DNA from: Patiria pectinifera
Lineage: Eukaryota; Echinodermata; Asteroidea; Valvatida; Asterinidae
Length of the DNA: 64,000 nt
Direction of reading: 5' to 3'
NCBI GenBank assembly: GCA_029964075.1
Contig: CM057149.1
Span: 5,962,465-6,026,464, forward strand
The position numbers were made by a program, and so were the translations under genes. Under the pieces are notes generated by a model. It was not told the origin of the DNA and searched no databases. It saw nothing but the letters and a program-made list of their open reading frames with translations. This document shows, one piece after another, positions 23,117 to 35,654 of the stretch; positions within the stretch are counted from its first letter, which is position 1; every line of letters begins with the position of its first letter.

Positions 23117-26100
23117 ACCAAAAACATCCTTAAAGGGCATTTCTTTGAGAGCACCTATTATGTACACAAACATATGGAAAACGTGCATTAAACTCGCCGT
23201 AGATTTCAATCTTTTCAAAAATATGGAAAAATATTCCAACCCCTTGGACCAGGTCAGACTTATTATTTTGAAGTTCCCCAGGTCCTCCTGCATCCTCCTA
23301 CATCCAGCCTTGCCCGGTCCAAGGCGTTCTTCATGCTTAAAGGGGCATTTCTTTGGGAGCGCCGATTATGTACACAAACATATGGAAAAACGTGCATTAA
23401 ATCGAACTATGGAAAAAATACTGACCCCTTGGACCAGGTCAGATTTACTATTTTCAGCTTTCCACGTCTTCCTGCATCCTCCTACATCCGGCCTAGCTTG
23501 CCCGGTCCAAGACGTTCTTCGTGCTTAAAGGGACATTTCTTTGAGAGCACCGATTATGTACACAAACATATGGAAAAACGTGCATTAAAATCGCCGTAGT
23601 TTTCAATCTTTTTCAAAAATATGGAAAAAATATTCCAACCCCTTGGACCAGGTCAGACTTATAATTTTCAGTTCCCCAGGTCCTCCTGCATCCTCCTACA
23701 TCCAGCCTTGCCCGGTCCAAGACGTTCTTCATGCTTAAAGGGACATTTCTTTGGGAGCGCCGATTATGTACACAAATATATGGAAAAACGTGCACTAAAA
23801 TCGCCGTAGATTTAAAGTCTTTTTCAAAAATATGAAACAAATATTTTAACCCCTTGGACCAGGTCAGACCTACTATTTTCCAGTTCCTCAGGTCCTCCTG
23901 CATCCTCCTACATCCAGCCTTGCCCGGTCCAATGCGTTCTTCATGCTTAAAGGGATATTTCTTTGGGAGCGCCGATTATGTACACAAACATATGGAAAAA
24001 CGTGCATTAAAATCGCCGTAGATTTAAGTCTTTTTCAAAAATATGAAAAAAATACTCCAACCCCTTGGACCAGGTCAGATCTACTATTTTCAAGTTCTTC
24101 AGGTCCTCCTGCATCCTCCTACATCCAGCCTTACCCGGTCCAAGGCGTTCTTCATGCTTAAAGGGATATTTCTTTGGGAGCGCCGATTATGTTCACAAAC
24201 ATATGGAAAAACGTGCATTAAAATCGCCGTAGATTTAAAGTCTTATTCAAAAATATGAAACAAATATTTTAACCCCTTGGACCAGGTCAGACTTACTATT
24301 TTCCAGTTCCTCAGGTCCTCTTGCATCCTTCTACATCCAGCCTTGCCCGGTCCAAGACATTCTTCGTGCTTAAAGGGACATTTCTTTGAGAGCACCGATT
24401 ATGTACACAAACATAGGGAAAAGCGTGCATTAAAATCGCTGTAGAATTAAGTCTTTTTCAAAAATATGGAAAAAATGAACCCCTTGGACCAGGTCAGACT
24501 TATAATTGTCAGGTTCCCCAGGTCCTCCTGCATCCTCCTACATCCAGCCTTGCCCGGTCCAAGGCGTTCTTCATGCTTAAAGGGATATTTCTTTGGGAGC
24601 GCCGATTATGTACACAAACATAGGGAAAAACGTGCATTAAAATCGCCGTAGATTTAAGTCTTTTTCAAAAATATGAAACAAATATTTTAACCCCTTGGAC
24701 CAGGTCAGACCCACTATTTTCCAGTTCCTCAGGTCCTCCTGCATCCTCCTACATCCAGCCTTGCCCGGTCCAATGCGTTCTTCATGCTTAAAGGGATATT
24801 TCTTTGGGAGCGCCGATTATGTACACAAACATATGGAAAAACGTGCATTAAAATCGCCGTAGATTTAAGTCTTTTTCAAAAATATGAAAAAAATATTTTA
24901 ACCCCTTGGACCAGGTCAGACCTACTATTTTCCAGTTCTTCAGGTCCTCCTGCATCCTCCTACATCCAGCCTTGCCCGGTCCAAGGCGTTCTTCATGCTT
25001 AAAGGGATATTTCTTTGGGAGCGCCGATTATGTACACAAACATATGGAAAAACGTGCATTAAAATCGCCGTAGATTTAAAGTCTTATTCAAAAATATGAA
25101 ACAAATATTTTAACCCCTTGGACCAGGTCAGACTCACTATTTTCCAGTTCCTCAGGTCCTCTTGCATCCTTCTACATCCAGCCTTGCCCGGTCCAAGACA
25201 TTCTTCGTGCTTAAAGGGACATTTCTTTGAGAGCACCGATTATGTACACAAACATAGGGAAAAGCGTGCATTAAAATCGCTGTAGAATTAAGTCTTTTTC
25301 AAAAATATGGAAAAAATGAACCCCTTGGACCAGGTCAGACTTATAATTTTCAGGTTCCCCAGGTCCTCCTGCATCCTCCTACATCCAGCCTTGCCCGGTC
25401 CAAGGCGTTCTTCATGCTTAAAGGGATATTTCTTTGGGAGCGCCGATTATGTACACAAACATAGGGAAAAGCGTGCATTAAAATCGCTGTAGAATTAAGT
25501 CTTTTTCAAAAATATGGAAAAAATATTCCAACCCCTTGGACCAGGTAAGACTTGTAATTTTCAGGTTCCCCAGGTCCTCCTGCATCCTCCTACATCCAGC
25601 CTTGCCCGGTCCAATGCGTTCTTCATGCTTAAAGGGATATTTCTTTGGGAGCGCCGATTATGTACACAAATATATGGAAAAACGTGCATTAAAATCGCCG
25701 TAGATTTAAAGTCTTTTTCAAAAATATGAAACAAATATTTTAACCCCTTGGACCAGGTCAGACTCACTATTTTCCAGTTCCTCAGGTCCTCTTGCATCCT
25801 TCTACATCCAGCCTTGCCCGGTCCAAGGCGTTCTTCATGCTTACTTCTTTGGGAGCGCCGATTATGTACACAAACATATGGAAAAACGTGCATTAAAATC
25901 GCCGTAGATTTAAGTCTTATTCAAAAATATGAAACAAATATTTTAACCCCTTGGACCAGGTCAGACTTACTATTTTCCAGTTCCTCAGGTCCTCTTGCAT
26001 CCTTCTACATCCAGCCTTGCCCGGTCCAAGACATTCTTCGTGCTTAAAGGGACATTTCTTTGAGAGCACCGATTATGTACACAAACATAGGGAAAAGCGT

Positions 26101-27945
26101 GCATTAAAATCGCTGTAGAATTAAGTCTTTTTCAAAAATATGGAAAAAATGAACCCCTTGGACCAGGTCAGACTTATAATTGTCAGGTTCCCCAGGTCCT
26201 CCTGCATCCTCCTACATCCAGCCTTGCCCGGTCCAAGGCGTTCTTCATGCTTAAAGGGATATTTCTTTGGGAGCGCCGATTATGTACACAAACATAGGGA
26301 AAAACGTGCATTAAAATCGCCGTAGATTTAAGTCTTTTTCAAAAATATGAAACAAATATTTTAACCCCTTGGACCAGGTCAGACCCACTATTTTCCAGTT
26401 CCTCAGGTCCTCCTGCATCCTCCTACATCCAGCCTTGCCCGGTCCAATGCGTTCTTCATGCTTAAAGGGATATTTCTTTGGGAGCGCCGATTATGTACAC
26501 AAACATATGGAAAACGTGCATTAAAATCGCCGTAGATTTAAGTCTTTTTCAAAAATATGAAAAAAATATTTTAACCCCTTGGACCAGGTCAGACCTACTA
26601 TTTTCCAGTTCTTCAGGTCCTCCTGCATCCTCCTACATCCAGCCTTGCCCGGTCCAAGGCGTTCTTCATGCTTAAAGGGATATTTCTTTGGGAGCGCCGA
26701 TTATGTACACAAACATATGGAAAAACGTGCATTAAAATCGCCGTAGATTTAAAGTCTTATTCAAAAATATGAAACAAATATTTTAACCCCTTGGACCAGG
26801 TCAGACTCACTATTTTCCAGTTCCTCAGGTCCTCTTGCATCCTTCTACATCCAGCCTTGCCCGGTCCAAGACATTCTTCGTGCTTAAAGGACATTTCTTT
26901 GAAAGCACCGATTATGTACAAAAAGAGAGGAAAAAGCGTGCATTAAAATCGCTGGAGAATTAAGTCTTTTTCAAAAATATGAAAAAATGGGACCCCTTGG
27001 ACCAGGTCAGACTTATAATTTTCAGGTTCCCCAGGTCCTCCTGCATCCTCCTACATCCAGCCTTGCCCGGTCCAAGGCGTTCTTCATGCTTAAAGGGATA
27101 TTTCTTTGGGAGCGCCGATTATGTACACAAACATAGGGAAAAGCGTGCATTAAAATCGCTGTAGAATTAAGTCTTTTTCAAAAATATGGAAAAAATATTC
27201 CAACCCCTTGGACCAGGTAAGACTTGTAATTTTCAGGTTCCCCAGGTCCTCCTGCATCCTCCTACATCCAGCCTTGCCCGGTCCAATGCGTTCTTCATGC
27301 TTAAAGGGATATTTCTTTGGGAGCGCCGATTATGTACACAAATATATGGAAAAACGTGCATTAAAATCGCCGTAGATTTAAAGTCTTTTTCAAAAATATG
27401 AAACAAATATTTTAACCCCTTGGACCAGGTCAGACTCACTATTTTCCAGTTCCTCAGGTCCTCTTGCATCCTTCTACATCCAGCCTTGCCCGGTCCAAGG
27501 CGTTCTTCATGCTTACTTCTTTGGGAGCGCCGATTATGTACACAAACATATGGAAAAACGTGCATTAAAATCGCCGTAGATTTAAGTCTTTTTCAAAAAT
27601 ATGAAAAAAATACTCCAACCCCTTGGACCAGGTCAGATCCACTATTTTCAAGTTCCTCCGGTCCTCCTGCATCCTCCTACATCCAGCCTTGCCCGGTCCA
27701 AGGCGTCCTTCATGCTTAAAGGGAAATTTCTTAAAAAACGCCGATTAGGTACACAAACATATGGAAAAACGTGCATTATAATCGCCGTAGATTTAAGTCT
27801 TTTTCAAAGATATTTAAAAAATACTGAAACCCCTTGGACCAGGTCAGACTTATTTTTTTCTAGTTTCTGAGGTCCTCTTGTATCCTCCTACATCCAGCCT
27901 TGCCCGGTCCAAAGTGTTCTTCATGCTTAAAAGAGGTCTCTGTTG
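23117..27945 (+). repeat. Satellite array, ~210-bp unit, 1,672-bp higher-order repeat
   Basis: About 23 head-to-tail units, mostly 204-213 bp, each containing 'ccttggaccaggtcagac', 'catccagccttgcccggtcc' and 'gccgattatgtacacaaac'. Diagnostic variants recur every 1,672 bp. For example, a short deletion after 'catgc' that leaves 'ttacttctttggg' appears at 25839 and again at 27511, and the variant 'atggaaaaaatgaacccc' is at 24466 and 26140. A half-period of about 836 bp (four units) is also visible. Short open frames in the array are a by-product of the repeat. It forms the inner right end of the 11.26-kb element. Confidence 0.93.
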
Positions 27946-28128
27946 TACGAAAATGTGTGGCAAAACAAAGTATTCCTGGGCCTAGCGGGATAGGAAACCA
28001 GTCTATGAGCCGTTTGCGAATGTGTATATGCAGCTTTGGATACACTCTGTGCATGATTTGTACATGTAGTGTTTAGCGTGCGAATGTCGAACAAGGAACG
28101 AGGAATAAGTAACCAACTTCACACCGCT

Positions 28129-28136
28129 CTTAGGAC
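28129..28136. repeat. P-element target duplication, left copy
   Basis: cttaggac immediately left of the P element; the right copy is 33994-34001. These eight bases are also the first eight of the 10-bp duplication of the larger element. Confidence 0.85.
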
Positions 28137-31100
28137 CAAAGATGGTATAGCGCCGCGTAGCGGCGCAAGATGGAGAACTCGGCAAAAAATGTGAAATCGC
28201 CATGGGCGGCAAAGGCCGCCATTTGAGCAAGCAAAATTATTGGTCGAAAGTTCGCGCGCGCTGTACTGCTACTACTAGTAGCAGTATATCGTCCGTTCAT
28301 ACAATGTCAACTCACTGCTCGGCAATTAACTGCCAAAATCGGCAGATAAACTGCCCAGGACTCTCATTTTTCAGATTTCCGAAGAATAAAGAACGGTAAA
28401 TATACTTGATATTGGATAATCGGGATATTTAAGATTTGTTTTCTATAAATTCTAACGTTAGTGCGCCACTTCAGGGAACACTCAGCTGAATTTGAGCCCA
28501 ATTTCCGGACGCCGACATTTTTGGATTTCGGACGAAATTTCATGACACTGAAATTGTTCACAAAGTTTCAACACTATGTATCATGAAGTTAATAGTACCA
28601 GCAGTGTTTAATCAGACGACTTTTCAGTTTTCCAACAATTTGAGGTTTGTCAAGTGTGAGACATTGAGAGGGAAGTAGAAGTGCGCCACGTTAGGCCCTT
28701 AGGCTTAGGGAACTCTACTAAGTACTAATTATTTTAATAATAATAGCCTACAACAAAAAGAGTGGTCGAGTTGTAAATAGCTATTTTCCCTCAAATTTAA
28801 AAGGGCAAAACTCCCGAGATGAGGCACTGTGGATACCGGTGGGAAATAAATAATGAATATTATTGATGGACTATTAATATTCAGTATAGATGGACATTTT
28901 GCTAAAAAGCAAACAAACAAAACAAACAAACAACCAACCCAACTAACAATTTGAGGTGGGCCTACATATAATAATTCGATTAGTTTGTTTTGTTTTGTTT
29001 GTTTCTTTAATAGACATATTATTATTATCCCTACAATTAACAGGGTTGTCCCTTAGAATATTTACTTAACTGCGTCTTGATCACCAAAGATCTGATAATC
29101 TTTTTAAATGTTAGAAAACATTAGACATTTCTTATATTTACTATAAAACTATGACCGTTTGACTGTTGAACTTTCAACAACAGATGCCAGCGTTGGGTGC
29201 AGAACTCCAGACGTCAAGATCTACTAGGAAGAACTCCATGGTACTTATACAACAACTGTAGATTGTGTAGCAAGCATTTCGAGGCCCATCAGTTTGTAAA
29301 CAGTGAGCAAAAGCGACTGAAGTGGAATGCAATACCAAGCATTTTCAATGTCCCAAATCCACCAAGGCCATCATCAACATCAAGGCGCCCCCCTAAGCAG
29401 AGGCTGGACATTGATGGAGATGACCTGGAAACATTCGTTAAGCTTTCAAAAGGTAGTTAACTTACATCTTTAAATTTACATTTTATTGAATTTTAATTTT
29501 AATTTACAACTGCTATTCCAATTTTTCATGCTCCATCAAATTTCCAATTTTTCATGCTCCATCAAATTTATAGTTATAGACTAATTTTTTTTGCTTTGCT
29601 TTTGCGGCTGGATAATAATAATACCAGGTTAGCCAGCATTTTAAGTACCCAATGTCAAAATTTTTTTAGGACGGTTGCAAAACCTTTTAAAAGACATTTA
29701 AATTTCACTACCAGAAAAATGTAATTATATCATATTATTTTTTTCGGGGGGTGGGGGGGGGGTGGTGGAGAGGGAGGATTACAAACTGTTTTGCAGGGTC
29801 ACACATATTTTTTTTTTGGGGGGGGGGGGAGTTGAGTTTGAGCCTTAAGCCACCCCCTGCTTCCTCTCCTTTGAACCTCTCCCTGTCAGACAGATGTCAA
29901 AGTTACTATGTCCGTGCTGCGTTGTAATTTAAATTCCGTGGATTTCCTCCTACAAACAAACAATGAAGAAAAGTGTAGTTTGAATGAGAAAATGCTAAGA
30001 CTCTACAAACTACTTGGTGCCAATTTTAGACATTAATTCAGTGGGTTTTTTTTGGAGTGCCCCACTCCAATTGCAAAAACTGAGACTAATCATACCCTTT
30101 TACTTCTCATTGGTTAATTATTCGTGGAATGTTTGACTGGAAAGCTTATAATTGGTCTAATGCTAGTAAATTACAAATGTAGCTATTTAATTTGCATTTC
30201 CTTTGATGGGGAGGGGTGCCATGCCCAAAAGCACAGACACAGAATTAAACAACGCCCTTCCCAAAGAAATTATTCCAGCAAAATATAACTGCTGGAACAA
30301 CTTCAATTTTTTTTTAATCCACAGCAACAGTGACTGAACATGACCACCCATACTGCAAAGATAACACCCAAAATGATGCTCCAGCACCATCATCATCCAA
30401 CAAGCAAGCCAGGAGAGTTCTCACAAAAGAGCGTGTCAAGATCTCAAGACTAAAGAGGAAGGTGAGAGGACTTCAAGTGGCGATGGCAGGCATCACAAAA
30501 AGTGCAAAAACCATAGGTGAACTCATTGAGGGGGCGAGCTCGTACCTCAAAGAACCGGCCCTTTCATTCTTCTCCTCACAGCTGAGAAATTCACAGTGCC
30601 GCAGAAAAACTAGAGGAAGGAGGTGGACTTACACTGATAAGGTTATTGCATTGTCATTATACCATCAAAGTCCCAAAGCTTATCTGTTTTGTGCTAGAAT
30701 ATTCACACTCCCATCAGTCTCATCTCTGCGAAAGTGGCTACAAAATGTGGAAATCCAACCAGGCTTCAGTGACAACATACTTGAAGTCATGAAGCGCAAG
30801 GTGTTGTCAATGCAGGAAAGAGACAAATACTGTGTGGTCACTTTCGATGAAATGAGTCTACGTGCAGGTCTCACTTATGACATTTCAACAGATAAGGTTG
30901 AGGGATTTGAGGATTTGGGTAGTCTGGGAAGAACTAGCCGAGTTGCCAATCACGCATTGGTCTTCATAGTTCGAGGTATGTTGTCTCACTGGAAACAACC
31001 AATTGGGTACTTTCTTTCCAGGGATGCAACTTGTGGAGAAACTCAAGCAGACCTTCTGAAACTGTGTTTGGCAAAACTAAGAGAAATTGGGTTGTATCCA

Positions 31101-33993
31101 AAACTTGTGGTGTGTGATCAGGGGTCGAATAATGTCAAGACATTCAAAATCCTTGGTATTTCAGAAGATGAACCATATTTCATGTTGGACGGAGAGAAAG
31201 TATTTGGCATGTTTGATCCTCCTCATCTCCTGAAAAATACAAGATCTAATATGTGTAAATATCTGTTCAGATTTAAAGGTACAGATGGCAGTATGAAGAA
31301 TGCTAAATGGTCCTACATACGTGCATTTTATGAGTGTGATTCCAAGCTGCCAATACGTATGGCCCCTAAATTGACTAAGGGCCATTTTGATTTGAATAGT
31401 TTCACTAAAATGAGGGTAAGAAAAGCAGCTCAAGTTATGAGTCATTCTGTGGCTGCTGGAATTTACACGTACGCTTCTTTAGGAAAGTTACCTGCTGAGG
31501 CTGTTCATACTGCAGAGTTTGTTGAACAAATAGATAAGTTATTTGATGCCTTTAACTGCAGGCATTTCAGAGAGAAAAAAAGAATCAGGAGGCCTCTTTC
31601 AAAAAACTCAGACCATATCACGTTTTTCAGTGAGTGTGTCCCACTGCTCAAAAGTTTGGATATAGTAGGCTCTAAAAATGTATTATGCATCAGAGGTTGG
31701 ATTTTGGACATTTCTTGTATTCTCCAATTATGGCAAGAAATGAATGATAAGAGTGAAATCAAGTTTCTCCTTACAGGCCGGTTTAATCAAGATGTTGTCG
31801 AAAACATGTTTTCTACCATCAGACGAAAAGGTGGATTTAGGGATAACCCATCAGCATCAGAATTTAGATTTGCAATGAGAATGGTAATGGTAGCTGAGTT
31901 AATAAAACCAACCCTCACCTCAAACTGTGCACCAGATAGTGATAAATTTGTGCTTACATTATCTTCCCTCTCACAGAAAAGGGGAATAACAAAAAAAACA
32001 AAGAAAGGGTCTGGTAATCCATATTATGTTCCTGTATCTCTGTTTGCTCTGAACATCTGTGAGCAAAATACAATGGCTTACATTGCTGGTTACTTATGTA
32101 GGAGAATTTTAACAAGTCATGAAGTTGTCACTCCCTGCAATACCTGCCGGTCAGCTTTATTGTCACCTGATGCTGTATTAGCTGATCCATCCCTTCTCTT
32201 TGTACATTACAAGGCATGGAATACCAGTGACAGTGATTTTGGTTCACTGAAAGTGCCATCTGACTCATTTGTAGAGTTTTGTACACTGTGTGAAAGCATA
32301 TTCAGAGCAGAATTTGATGAATCTGGTATGACCCGCAATAGAATTAGTCATTTGATCAATGCCTCAATCTGCCAGCACAGTGCAAATAAAAGATTAATGG
32401 TGTGCAGTGACAGAATCAGAGCAGAAATTGTGAGAATTTTTGTAAGCATGCGGATCCAGTATGCTCTAAAGTTCAAAAATAGAGACCTGCAAGACGTAAC
32501 TCTGAAGAGGAAGAACAGAAAAGTACAGAAAGTTACTCATAAATAAGAAAACTTAACTTACAGTGAGTTTGTTGTTTGTCATGGTCAGGTTTTGTATTAC
32601 ACGTGAATATTCACTGGACTGCGAGGGTTATAGTGATTCACATTTAAATTTGTCAAAGACCTTCTGTACAGGTGAGCTGTTTATTAACTATGTTTTACAA
32701 CTGGAGTCGCACCTTGTTAACAATTGGAAACTGAATTTGTTAAGTGACTGGAGATTTAAAAGGCAGATTCCATTAGTGTGAAATCTAATTTCCTATCATG
32801 TGTGTGTAAACTGTCTATTTTACTCAAGTGCATGCAGTTGATAGGTTTATGATTTTACCTGAAACATAGTCTACATAGTAACAAGTTTGTCAAGCAAACC
32901 ATATGTCCATTATACTGTACATTTGTATGGAAAAGATTAATCATTTATGTATGGCAATGACCTGACTTGGGCAGCATTAAAAAGTTGAACTTACTTCATG
33001 TGTTGTTTATTGCTATATTTATTTTAAATTTGTTTGTATGTCATTCCTGTTTGGTGTAAAGATTCCTTTATAGGTAAATAACATTACCTTGACAGAGGCA
33101 GATCCGGGGGGGGGGGGGGGGGGGGGGGTCGAGGGGGTCCGGACCCCCGTTTCGGCTTCCAAATTATTTTTTTTTTACAAAAAATATATACATTGGAAAA
33201 AACATTAAAAAGGGCTGCAGCTATTGTAAAAATGCCAGAAAAAGATGGTGGGAAGTACTCCTGACCCCCCTTTTTAAAAATCTAACTTGTTTCAAGCCTT
33301 TTATTATTATACTAATAGAAATACTTAATTTTTAAAAGGGCATTTAGGGTTGGATCCCAGATGATTTTTTTTTTTTGCAGGGGGAGGTCAGGCTTGTCAG
33401 ATTTGATTTACCTGTAACAACAAAAAACTGATTGAAATCCAAATCCCAAAAGTCAACTTTGGGGGTTTCTTCCTTTTTTGACCCAGTAAAACAAGAAAAG
33501 AACCTCAAAGAAAAAGGAACAAGAAAAGTGGATCGACCCAGGATGCTACGTGCATAATTTCAAAACCCACTAAAATTCCAAAACTTGACCTCTAGGGCAT
33601 AGAAATATAATTAATTTCACCACGGTGCTATATGATATAAAGACTCCTTGGACCGTGCTATCACCACTTGCGATTTTTTTTTTGTGCATGCCTTTATTTC
33701 TTTAATTTTTCCGGGAAAATTTTATCAAAATATATTTGGTTTTGATAATTAACATTTTTCATTATTTGGCAAGGCTGATGATTTGATTTTGTAAAGGACA
33801 TCGGCGCCGCGGAGCTAGCTCGGTACTGTATGTACTGGTTGGACTGCGCATTGAATTGTTTACATCCGGGTACTTTGTCTCTTGTTTGCTTGCTCAAATG
33901 GCGGCCGAGGGCGCCCATGGGAATTACGACGTAATGCGCGTATTTGTGTAGAAGTTCTCCATCTTGCGCGCTACGCGCGCTCTAGGATCTTTG
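28137..33993 (+). mobile_element. Complete P-type transposon, 5,857 bp
   Basis: The ends are inverted: the left begins CAAAGATGG and the right ends GGATCTTTG. Further inward similarity is marked by 'gcgcaagatggagaact' (left) and 'agttctccatcttgcgcg' (right), then 'gccgccatttgagcaagcaa' and 'ttgcttgctcaaatggcggc'. The exact 8-bp target duplication cttaggac is the size made by P elements. It encodes an apparently intact THAP/DDE transposase (28304-32546), so it may be autonomous. Poly-G MITE-like debris sits in intron 2 (about 29740-29840) and in the 3' region (33097-33150). Confidence 0.9.
28304..32546 (+). CDS. THAP-domain P-element transposase
   Basis: Three exons: 28304-28395, 29184-29452 and 30325-32546. 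All splice sites are GT-AG with matching phases, giving 860 residues, close to the size of human THAP9. The N-terminal THAP zinc finger binds DNA, with ligands C5, C10, C59 and H62 and conserved W35 and LKWNAIPSIF. A basic and leucine-rich stretch (about 150-180) may be a coiled coil for oligomerisation. The RNase-H-like core follows: D295 in VVTFDEMSLRAG, D385 in VVCDQGSNN, the FDPPHLLKNTR motif (about 417-427), and E613 in GRFNQDVVENMF. These correspond to the expected catalytic D, D and E of the P family. The ATG was chosen because it starts the THAP consensus. No stop or frameshift interrupts it, so the transposase is probably functional or recently so. Confidence 0.93.
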
Positions 33994-34003
33994 CTTAGGA
34001 CTT
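33994..34003. repeat. Right target duplication of the 11.26-kb element
   Basis: cttaggactt matches 16859-16868. The P element later landed inside this copy, duplicating its first eight bases. Confidence 0.85.
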
Positions 34004-34835
34004 AGCCATTTTCCCTCCACCTTTCCCTGGAGTCGATGCGAATTCCCCTCACACACCTTACCTCGCATCCGACCCACATTGACCCCAAGCATTTAGCGAA
34101 TGTGGCTCGCTAAAACCTACCCGTGTATTCACCCCTTAGTGACCCCGTACACCCCAGCGAGTGTGTCCCGCTAACCCACTGGCCGAGACCTACGGTAGCT
34201 AGAGGTCAGGTTACGTCCTTCATCTCATAGTTTTACTCCATAGCATTAGTGTGTAGATTCTTAGCTAGTCTAGAGACTAAGTCTTGTACACAAGCCTATG
34301 TACCGAGAAGTTATTCCCTTTCCCTTTTCCTTGAGGATCAGTTCCCCGTAACGCACCCACGAGTGATCCTACTTCGCCCGCTAACCACTGCTCTCGGACT
34401 TTCTTCCAGTAGAATGTCTAAGTCAGCGTGTACAAATCTCCCATAGAGAACTTTCCCCATGCCTTTGTACACGTAAGCATTATTCATAACTACCAGAATC
34501 CAATGCTCCCATTGGCTAAGACGCGCACCCAAAAGTCTATATAAAGCGCGCAGAAATAGTAGTTCTGGTCATTGTTGTACTGGGCTCTTCCCAAGTAGGT
34601 TCTTGAGCTGAGCTCTGACCTTCACAGAGCTCCCGCATATGATGCATTAGATTGTTGATCTGGGCTCTGACCCCGACAGAGTTCCTGACATGTACACGTA
34701 CATATAGTGCGCCCTCTATTGACCTGAGATGTAAATAATCCAGAATAAAGTACTAGTGTGTGTGTGTAAGATATTTGTATCTGACTCTTTATTTGATAAT
34801 GTCTCTCACCCCAGAGAGACGTTACAATATCACAA
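34004..34835 (+). mobile_element. Candidate solo LTR
   Basis: It contains a TATA box (tctatataaagcgcg, about 34537), a signal aataaa (about 34743) about 200 bp downstream, and an end 'gagacgttaca' near 34830. This order fits U3, R and U5 of a retroelement LTR. I could not find a clear left terminus or flanking target duplication, and the long-TIR element may have inserted within it. It could instead be a promoter region. Confidence 0.3.
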
Positions 34836-35650
34836 AAACACATTGATGTAGTGGGGCAATTGAATTGGACTCGGCAAAGTACGTTTCAAGTACTTTTGTC
34901 CTGAAAGTTGAATGTTTAAGATGACAGTCCAAAGTCTTGAATTTCATCCGTGACCAAAACTTCAAGCATTGATTCTCAAAACCATTCCAGAGAATGGGGT
35001 TGTCTCAAAGTAAAAATGATACAGCAACTTTATATATCATCTAATTTATATTTTTGGACGTACGGCCCGCCGCACGCACGTCCAAAAACGTGGTCATACG
35101 TCACAGACTGTTTATGCATATTCATGAGTTTGCGCGGGCGCGCCTGCATATTGCATACATTACAGCGCGGCCGCCATTTTGAAATCGCATGGGGGATCGC
35201 ATGGGGGACGATATTTGTGGAATCTGATGACTGAAATTCGTCTTGTGGCCAGATGGATGAAAATATGGAGACCAAACAACGTTTTTTTCGAAAAGATATG
35301 AGTTGCTCTACGACTACGAACCTTAACTTTGGAAATTTGGGTCCTGGATGAAAAGATAATCGCGATCGAAAGATGTAGCAAAATCGCTACATCGGCGGCC
35401 AACAAAATTCAGTCTCTGTGGAAGCATCGGGCGTCTGGCCGTACTACAGAGCTTGCGATAGTACTGTACGGCCAGACGCAGTCGGGCTAATTTTTACTAG
35501 GCGCCCTACGCCTATTTAAATTAATTAGGCCTATTTTAAGGCCTTGTCATGCTTGTAAAAAATTAAACATGATAAAAGAACTTAAGAAGCATTCACTGTG
35601 GCATTAAGCAGCCACGCCCCTACTGTGGCTCCTAGACGGTAGGGTTATCA
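34836..35650. other. Non-coding, CpG-rich patch and hairpin
   Basis: A GC-rich patch at 35060-35180 includes 'gcggccgccattttgaaatc', a YY1-like CCAT motif often seen in promoters or element ends. A hairpin with perfect 14-bp arms lies at 35431-35444 and 35466-35479 (gcgtctggccgtac). No gene is seen. Confidence 0.4.
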
Positions 35651-35654
35651 CCAG

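Larger units (their letters stand above)
16869..28128. mobile_element. 11.26-kb long-TIR element with internal satellite
   Basis: The inverted ends begin AGCGGTGTGAAGTTGG and end CCAACTTCACACCGCT. The terminal similarity runs at least 230 bp and then passes into copies of the 210-bp repeat (two in the left end, about 23 at the right). The target duplication is cttaggactt: left copy 16859-16868, right copy 33994-34003 once the P element inserted inside it is removed. A 9-10 bp duplication and long inverted ends suggest a Mutator-like superfamily, but no transposase is visible, so it is non-autonomous. The interior also contains other repeats (17.9-21.2 kb) and no host gene. It fills most of the spacer between the AUH arms. 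Confidence 0.85.

Noticed and set aside
23145..27870. Many overlapping 60-127 codon open frames with similar peptides
   Set aside because: They are translations of the 210-bp tandem satellite, occur in several frames and both strands, and have no conserved protein motif or splice support.
28137..33993. Domesticated THAP9-like host gene
   Set aside because: The exact target duplication and paired inverted ends show it is a mobile element, not a host gene.
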